Shown piece by piece: positions 57,588-64,000 of a stretch of DNA of 64,000 nt (its first letter is position 1; each line of letters begins with the position of its first letter). The position numbers and the translations under genes were made by a program. A model generated the notes under the pieces. The model saw nothing but the letters and a program-made list of their open reading frames with translations, did not search any database and was not told the DNA's origin. Location: positions 1,073,531-1,137,530 of the forward strand of contig MU006219.1 of assembly GCA_010093685.1 (NCBI GenBank), given 5' to 3'. This DNA comes from Ophiobolus disseminans. Taxonomy: Eukaryota > Ascomycota > Dothideomycetes > Pleosporales > Phaeosphaeriaceae.

Positions 57588-58675
57588 TATGCAGTATCGA
57601 ATTCTCCACTTTCTGAAGTGGCGAGAAGCTGTTCATGATCGGAAACGTCATGCAATGATGAAGCATGTGCAGAACATTACCATACAGTACTAGCATACCG
57701 AGAAATTCCGATGATGCGCTATTCCGCTTGGTGGAGTCCGTTGATCATCATTCTTGCCTGGAACAAGCTCTAGCGTCGGATATGACGACACTAGGTAGAA
57801 ATCGCGTGGTAGCGACCAGGGTCTGCCTCCATTAACGCGTGACGCAACTACTCTGTCGAATCGTTCAGCACTTCTTGTACCTCTCCAGGTAGACTAGCTC
57901 CAGTCTTCGCAAAAACTTACCATGTTTGTCATCACTGTTGGGTCTGACGTGACGATACTCCCGAAGTGCGGCAAATCTACGGGTCGGTACTTACACCTTC
58001 GTTGCGTACTGCAAACAAACCGGCCCAAAGTGGACCAGATTATCATTAACCACAAACGCATCCACCGATTTTTCGTTCAAGTGGAGAGTGCGACCGAGCT
58101 TTGAACTGTGTCGCTTCGCAAGTCGCGAAAACCGGAAATCGATACACTATCCTGTCTGTGTACAGAGATTTTTTAAGAATTCAAGAACAGCTAATCTGTA
58201 GATGTAGTCGTTAAGCTGAGCCTTTCCCTGCTTCCACAAACTTACCGAGAGTGTGTATAGCTCTCAATCGGCAGGCCTCGCTTTTCTCCTGCCCTTCTTT
58301 GAGGGTTGCTTAGAGTACGTGGACAGAGAACACTCCGTGATGCATGACCTGGGTGCGCGATAGCTTTTCGACAGTCTCACCACAGTGAGCCTAGCTATGC
58401 AGTGGATGACGTCACGTCAGACAGTTCCGATTTTCTCCCTTGACTAAAGCTGCTTTAGATCAAATCTTGCTGTACCTGGCTGACAATCTGAACGGCGTTA
58501 ACACAGACTGTATTCCACGCCTTAGCTCGCCATGAAGTCACCGCCTATTCGTGTTGTCCTCGACAAAGCTTGGTCTGTCCAAATCGGACCGTAAGTATAT
58601 GAAGCTGGTCAGCAACCAAAAATTGTCACAACCTCTTCATCGTTCATCATCTCTCAAATTCCTTCAGCACACATC
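57588..58675. other. Intergenic region, no gene recognised
   Basis: About 1.1 kb without convincing coding sequence. The frame at 57922-58104 has no recognisable content. The region next to 58676 is the promoter of the aldo-keto reductase. Confidence 0.5.
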
Positions 58676-59836
58676 ATGGCCCCCAAGTTCAACAGGGACT
58701 CGCTTCTTTTCCGTCACCGGCAGTTGGCCCCTACGGCATCCGCTCGTGTTTCTCCCTTATGTCTTGGATCTATGACGTTTGGCACAGCGCACAATGAGCG
58801 CTATGGCGAATGCAGTAAGGAGTCTGCTTTTGATATACTGGACCATTTCTACTGCGAAGGCGGCACTTTCATCGACACAGCGAACGTATATCGAGATGGA
58901 GAATCTGAAATGTGGCTTGGGGAGTGGATGGCTAGCCGGAACAACCGCGATGATATCTTTCTTGCAACGAAGTACGCGAATCCCTGCATGTTCAACCCCG
59001 AGGAACGCATTCTGTCTAACTACTCCGGTACGGGCTCAAAAAGTATGAAGCTTTCAATCGAGGCATCCTTGAAGCGGCTACAAACTACCTATGTCGACCT
59101 TTTCTACGTACACTTCTGGGATTTCTCAACCACTATTCCTGAGCTTATGCATAGCCTCAACGATCTGGTGACTACTGGCAAGGTCATATACCTTGGAATT
59201 TCAGACACACCAGCCTGGGTCGTAACCTTGGCCAATGAGTACGCTCGTAACCACGGCCTACGCCCCTTTTCTGTCTATCAAGGCATGTGGAATGCGGGTA
59301 TGAGGGATCTCGAACGAGACATTATTCCAATGTGTCGTCAGCAGGGCATGGCTCTGTGCCCATACGGCGTACTCGGCCAAGGACGCTTTCAAACCGAGGA
59401 GGCCTACAAGGAGCGCGAGAAGACTAAGGAGGGACGAAACTTTATTCCGCTCTCTGCCCGTGATAAGCAGGTTTCTGGGGTATTGGAAGAAGTAGCGCGC
59501 TCAAAGGGCGAGGGCGTGACCCTCTTGAACGTCGCGCTTGCATATGTCATGCAGAAAGTGCCATATGTCTTTCCCATCGTCGGACAGAGAAAGGTTTCAC
59601 ATCTAAAAGGCAGCATAGAGGCGCTGTCTGTCGCCTTAACAGAAGAGGAGGTTAAGAAAGTCGAAGAGGCCTATGAGTTCGATCATGGCTTCCCGCACAC
59701 ATTCCTCAGCGGGACACTTTTCGACGACAGCCCGGCGAGGCAAGTTGAGGGGCCGGGAGACGTCTGGCTTACAAAGAGCAACGGGCCGTTCGATTGGGTC
59801 GACGATAATGCCAAGCCTATCCGGCCACCGCAGTAG
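58676..59836 (+). CDS. Aldo-keto reductase, aryl-alcohol dehydrogenase type
   Basis: This is a single-exon 386-aa NADPH-dependent reductase. The catalytic tetrad is visible as Asp67 (TFIDTANVY), Tyr72, Lys99 (FLATKYA) and His145 (LFYVHFWD). The DTANVYRDGESE motif, the WNAGMRDLERDIIPMC segment and the G-Q-R-K-V-S-H-L coenzyme-binding end match the AKR9-like group. That group contains aryl-alcohol dehydrogenases and the aflatoxin-pathway norsolorinic acid reductase. No polyketide synthase or other biosynthesis genes are nearby, so a general aldehyde-reducing role is more likely than a toxin pathway. Confidence 0.9.
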   Translation: MAPKFNRDSLLFRHRQLAPTASARVSPLCLGSMTFGTAHNERYGECSKESAFDILDHFYCEGGTFIDTANVYRDGESEMWLGEWMASRNNRDDIFLATKYANPCMFNPEERILSNYSGTGSKSMKLSIEASLKRLQTTYVDLFYVHFWDFSTTIPELMHSLNDLVTTGKVIYLGISDTPAWVVTLANEYARNHGLRPFSVYQGMWNAGMRDLERDIIPMCRQQGMALCPYGVLGQGRFQTEEAYKEREKTKEGRNFIPLSARDKQVSGVLEEVARSKGEGVTLLNVALAYVMQKVPYVFPIVGQRKVSHLKGSIEALSVALTEEEVKKVEEAYEFDHGFPHTFLSGTLFDDSPARQVEGPGDVWLTKSNGPFDWVDDNAKPIRPPQ

Positions 59837-60447
59837 AGTCGCAAAAGGGCTAGCTTGACATGCGAAGGAGCAAGCAGCCCCGAAACGCGGGTAATTAGGA
59901 CATACAAACTCGTAATTACCCAACACTGTTCAGAGATTCTACTCATGTGCCTCATACCTTGAACTTGATGAAGAGAGTATCTCCACATCTAATTTGGTGA
60001 ATAAGATCCAGTGAAGAGATTTTCGGGGCCACCCTTCCATAACAGCTGAATGTCCAACATTGGGTCATGGGCGATGTGGCATGTGGGATTGGAAATACAG
60101 AATACAAACATTTGGAAAACGTCGTGTGCTTTCAATGTGTTTGATGAGTGTGGTCATTGAGAATAAGAAGGATGATACAGGGGATGACTGCACGACCTGC
60201 AGTTTTTCGAGTTCTAACACAAAATCTTGGTCCTTGGTTTCCGAGTATATTGTGTAACATGAGATGCCGTGATTATACAAAACACTAATACATCGTGAGC
60301 GAAGATGATATAAAAAACTGTACAGTATCTCGTTCTTCTAGCATGCTTATCTACAAAACCCGACTTATTGACATTCCATTCCCCACCAAGCCCACTATCC
60401 TACACATTTATTGCCATTCCATCCCCCACCAAGCCTACTATCCTACA
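59837..60447. other. Convergent 3' spacer between the aldo-keto reductase and ICP55 genes
   Basis: No gene is seen. A direct repeat of about 30 bases, with CATTCC-CCCACCAAGCC-ACTATCCTACA in each copy, occurs at about 60375-60404 and 60416-60446. Confidence 0.5.
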
Positions 60448-62020
60448 CTACAACTTACTCTGCGTCCCCCTCAACACCTCAATATCCACAACCTCCTTCA
60501 CCGCCTCGGTCGTCAACACGTACGGGCTCTCCTCATCCACCGCAACACTGTCTTCAATCCGCATTCCAATGCGACGGGCCCACTTCGGCCAGCGCTCATC
60601 GTCTGGCACGTATATGCCAGGCTCAACAGTGACGACCATGTCTTTCTCGAACAAGCGGCTGCGCGATAGACCGGGGCTGTCGTGCACATCTAGGCCTAGG
60701 TAATGGCCCACGTGGTGCGGGAAGATTGTGGAAATGGCGTCGGGAGAGGACATATCGAAGCCGAGGTCTTTCAGGCCTGCGTTGAGGGAGTTGCAGGCTA
60801 TGGAGTGGAGTTTGTCGAGGGAGATGGATGCGCTAGTGCGGCAGAGTGCTATGCAGCTTCTTTGCACGGACAGGAGTAAGTTGTACAAGTCCTTTTGCGC
60901 AGGTGAGAATTTCCCGTTGACGGGCCATGTGCGCGTTATGTCTGTGACGTAGCCGCCGTAACTTGCGCCTGCGTCTACGAGGACGAGCTTTTCGGGGTCT
61001 AGCTGCATGTCGTTGGATACGTAGTGTATGGTGCTGGCGTTTATGCCGCCTGCAACGACTGGGACGTATGCGGGGCCGTCGCACAGGTCTTGCTTGAACC
61101 AGTAGTCGAGGAAGGAGTCGAGGTCTTTTTCGGAAGAGAAGGATTGGCGCATTGCGTCTGTGATGGCTCGGCCAGAGTGTTGGCCTGCTCTTCGCATGTT
61201 TTTTATTTCGGCTTCGCTTTTTATAACGCGGAGTTCGTTCATCAATGGTCGGAGAGGCTTGATAGAAGCGTTGCTGTCCCTGAGAACGGTTGCGATGCCA
61301 CCTGTTCTCGAGGGCTCAGCGCCGGCCAAATACCGCGAGAGAATGTGCTTGCTTATGCGACTGCCTGGAAGGTCTGTGTACACATTTTTGCTCCGATTGA
61401 CTATCTCGGGCAGTAGTTTCGGTAGGTCGTCTACAGAACCTGTGACATCGGCATTGAAGACATCTTCTGCTGCCTCAATACCACTCCTCGGACCTTCCCA
61501 TGCCTCGACCTTTGGATCTTTCGGACGTACATAGAGGTGGAAAGTGTGTTCGTGTTCATCGATCTTTTCTATTATAGCAAGCGCATCTTGTTCGAGGAAG
61601 CCCGTCAGGTAGCGAAAGTCGGGGTCCTGGTGAAACTTATAGAAGACAGCACCAGAAGCGTATTTGAGGTCTGAGGCGGCGAGGACGGCTATCGAATTTG
61701 GTGGTAGTTCTTTAGCGAGGTTTGAGCGTCGTTGGAAGTACTCGAGCGCTGTGATACCTGGGGTCACTACGCACATGTTAGCATGCTTCGGAAGGCAGCT
61801 GGGACGGTCACACCTTCCCCAGCCTTGAGCAAATGTGGATGCGTCTATGGAATCAGTGTCTATTTCACATGCAATTCGACGTCTTACTCACTTCGTGCAG
61901 CGGCTGCCCAAATCTCAGTTCAGCGGCAGGCACGGTCAAGCCCCTCCTTCCCCAAGCATGTGTACTACATGGCCACCGTGATCGGACCGCCGGCCTCAGT
62001 AACCTTGCAGAACAAGTCAT
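60448..62020 (-). CDS. ICP55: Mitochondrial intermediate cleaving peptidase ICP55 (M24 family)
   Basis: ICP55 trims one residue from mitochondrial precursors after MPP cleavage and so stabilises them under the N-degron rule. Exons 62020-61892, 61844-61814 (only 31 nt) and 61766-60448 give 492 aa. A basic presequence (MTCSARLLRPAVRSRW) precedes RFGQPLHETHPHLLKAGEVTPGI, which is restored exactly by splicing the small exon. The aminopeptidase-P N-domain is followed by the metal-binding set: LVDAGASYGGYVTDITRTWP (two Asp), HHVGHYLGLDVHD (His), VTVEPGIYVP (Glu) and GMRIEDSV (Glu). An upstream in-frame Met near 62101 is an alternative start. The gene is head to head with the sirtuin gene. Confidence 0.92.
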
Positions 62021-62502
62021 AATAAGACCAACATGAAAGACAAGGTGTCGTGCGCTGGAACAAATCACCAACGCGCGGAAGAGGCACGAGTTTCCGGTCA
62101 ACTCGCGCTAGACCGGGCGTTATCGATAGTGCCTGGCTGACGTCTGACGTCGCATGCAAGCTCCCCCACCCTTCACCAGGCCTCCACTTTCCCCAGCTTC
62201 TATGTGTTTGCCTAGCACAGAAAGCGCATACATGTCACCGAGTACTCGTGTCCCTCACCGCTTCACTGCACTTGATATAAGAATGCTTCACAGTCTTGGT
62301 CCTCATCGCTACAAAACACGGTACACTTTCGACTCATACCAGTGCACTCACCAGCCATAGACTCACCCATCAAAGCCCTCAACCTTCTTTCCTATCACAG
62401 AGAATTATCAACGACTTAGCGATAGCCGTAAGCAATATCATTGCGCCTTCTGAAGTAAGGAGTAAAGAACGCGATCGGCGCCTCCCAAATATATTCTGCA
62501 GA
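62021..62502. promoter_or_regulatory. Shared 5' region of ICP55 and the sirtuin gene
   Basis: A 482-bp divergent spacer. The sirtuin frame is open upstream to 62296, but the Met at 62503 gives the expected family N-terminus. No specific sites can be named. Confidence 0.45.
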
Positions 62503-63513
62503 ATGGCCTCCTCATCCGCCCCTCCCAGTGTAGTACCGCAGAAAGACTTGGAAAGCTTCCAAGAGCATTTGACCAAGTCGACAAGGATATTGGCACTACT
62601 CGGTGCTGGACTAAGTGCCAGCTCTGGACTTCCGACGTTCAGGGGTGCTGGCGGACTGTGGAGAACACATGATGCCGTGCAATTGGCGACCCCAGGAGCA
62701 TTCCAAGCAGACCCTGGACTGGTATGGCAGTTCTACAGCTTCCGACGGCACATGGCCTTGAAGGCGAAGCCAAACCCCGCACACTACGCATTAGCAGAGC
62801 TGGCGAGGAAACGAGAGGGTTTCTTGACTCTAAGTCAGAATGTGGACGGTACGTTCCGACCAACCCAATCCATTGACAAGTAATACTGATCATTACCGGG
62901 TCTCTCGCCTCGCGCCCACCACCCCACATCCCAGCTCAAGCTCCTCCATGGCTCCCTCTTCGACGTAAAGTGCTCAGAGTTCTTCTGCAGCCACATGGAG
63001 CGCAACAACTACACTGACCCCATCGTGCCCGCCCTCGCCATCCCGACCGACGAATCAGACCCCACGACGACAGACGCCATACAAGCGCGCGAGCTAGACA
63101 TCTCAGACGAGAACGTCGACCTCCCCGAACTCACACATTCACACCTCCCCAAATGCCCAACTTGCAAAAGGGGCTTATTGCGGCCCGGCGTCGTCTGGTT
63201 CGGCGAAGCGCTCCCGCGCGACGTCTTGAGCGACGTCGATGCCTTTATGAGTCGACCCGAGAAAATCGATCTCATCATGGTAATCGGCACGAGCGCGAGA
63301 GTTTATCCCGCTGCTGGATATGTCGACTCTGCGCGCATGAAGGGCGCGAGAGTAGCCATTATCAACATGGATAAGAACGATGTTCCAGCGGTAGGGCTCT
63401 GCGATGGGGATTGGTTCTTCCAGGGGGATGCGGCGCAGATTGTGCCGGAGTTGTTGAGGAATGTTATTGGGGAGGTTAAGATGGATGAGGTGGGTGATGC
63501 TGCGGCGGAGTAG
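62503..63513 (+). CDS. SIRT5-like NAD-dependent protein deacylase
   Basis: Exons 62503-62848 and 62900-63513 give 319 aa. Sirtuin motifs are complete: GAGLSASSGLPTFRG (34-48), QNVD (112-115), the catalytic His132 in LLHGS, zinc cysteines at about 140, 145, 201 and 204, and VWFGEALP and IGTSARVYPA. The segment FYSFRR supplies Tyr78 and Arg81, the pair that in SIRT5-type class III enzymes binds the acyl carboxylate. Desuccinylase or demalonylase activity is therefore likely. The intron (62849-62899) has a good GTACGT donor and a TACTGAT branch site, but it would have to end in GG rather than AG to join NVDG to LSPRA. Either the 3' splice site is non-canonical or the allele is damaged. Confidence 0.85.
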
Positions 63514-63789
63514 TATTTGAGATAACAAAAAGTCGTGGTTTACGGTGTTGTTGCTTTGCATGTCCGACGGAGTTATTGTGTAGCTCATTTCCTGGCAGTG
63601 GCGCTTCATAACAAGAAGTCTTGAGAACACGATCCTGATTCACACAAACGAGCTATCTACAGCAATTCCGAGAGGAAACATGACAGAGCGACCATTCCTC
63701 CTCTCGTTCGCAGCGTCGTACCATTCAATCCCGTTCACATCAGCGAATAACAGTTCCCAAAATAATTTTGCACCTTTAATAGTCACGCA

Positions 63790-64000
63790 ATGTCTCCTGC
63801 TCAATTTATCACATCTTCTTCACCACCCAAGCCAACCTCTCCCTCTCCATCCCCACCCGCTGGTTCCAGCGTAGGGCGCGGTGAGTATGTATCGTCGTAA
63901 TCGAACATTCGGACCTCGTAAGGCTTCCTAGACACATTCCACGATAGTTTACAAACACACAGCGGGATGCTGGAACATCAATTAGCAGGAACACAACCAC
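63790..64000 (+). CDS. Start of an unidentified gene (partial)
   Basis: An ATG at 63790 opens MSPAQFITSSSPPKPTSPS, followed by a Pro/Ser-rich stretch that ends at a strong donor (GTGAGT, 63881). A 108-nt intron to AGCAG at 63988 would keep frame into GTQP at the window edge. Too little is present to identify the product. Confidence 0.4.

Noticed and set aside
58676..59836. Idea that the aldo-keto reductase marks a mycotoxin gene cluster
   Set aside because: No polyketide synthase, NRPS, P450 or pathway regulator is within the window. Neighbours are a decayed gene and ICP55.

Overview
The window is nuclear DNA of a filamentous ascomycete (Pezizomycotina). The evidence is compact genes with 44-115 nt GT-AG introns and TACTAAC/CTGAC-type branch sites, the spacing of the genes, and a fungal gene set: Rif1, Ric8, KAR5, IKS1, ICP55, HAL2 and RTA1-like. 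The tandem DUF3176 family, an AT-rich repeat relic with CGGCCG-containing edges, a short inverted-repeat element and a decayed gene of a family typical of the group suggest Dothideomycetes, perhaps Pleosporales. That placement is inference.

Layout. 0-2.6 kb: the end of fructose-1,6-bisphosphatase, a mitochondrial ribosome recycling factor, and a small unknown gene. 2.7-3.6 kb: a gene-free, strongly diverged repeat array with a conserved short palindrome in each unit. 4.6-7.9 kb: two multi-pass membrane proteins, one unknown and one RTA1-like. 8.0-23.6 kb: an accessory region. It holds five DUF3176 membrane-protein paralogues on the minus strand. Three are intact (B, D, E), one is a multiply disrupted pseudogene (A), and one is 5'-truncated at an AT-rich repeat relic (C). 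The region also holds a ~213-bp MITE-like element and duplicated intergenic DNA. Tail to tail with paralogue E lies a small secreted precursor carrying dibasic (KEX2-type) sites and six 17-residue repeats. 25.9-63.5 kb: mostly conserved housekeeping genes. These are HAL2, a C3HC zinc-finger (Rsm1/NIPA-like) protein, a PI-PLC-X protein, mitoribosomal uL6m, KAR5/Tht1, Ric8, Rif1, glucose-6-phosphate 1-epimerase, IKS1 kinase, a Cep57-domain spindle-pole protein, ICP55 and a SIRT5-like sirtuin. Between them sit accessory metabolic genes: two GMC flavin oxidoreductases (one secreted and cellobiose-dehydrogenase-like) and an aldo-keto reductase. There is also one decayed gene of a fungal accessory family. 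The last 200 bases hold the start of an unidentified gene.

How the genes relate. Most housekeeping genes are unrelated single-copy loci, several in head-to-head pairs with 390-580 bp shared promoters: HAL2/C3HC, uL6m/KAR5, Ric8/Rif1 and ICP55/sirtuin. The accessory block is where new biology is most likely. It combines a secreted multi-peptide precursor with a rapidly duplicating and dying family of membrane proteins that have large cysteine-containing ectodomains. Exon structures were rebuilt by hand from splice signals, reading phase and remembered family sequences. No alignment or search was run.
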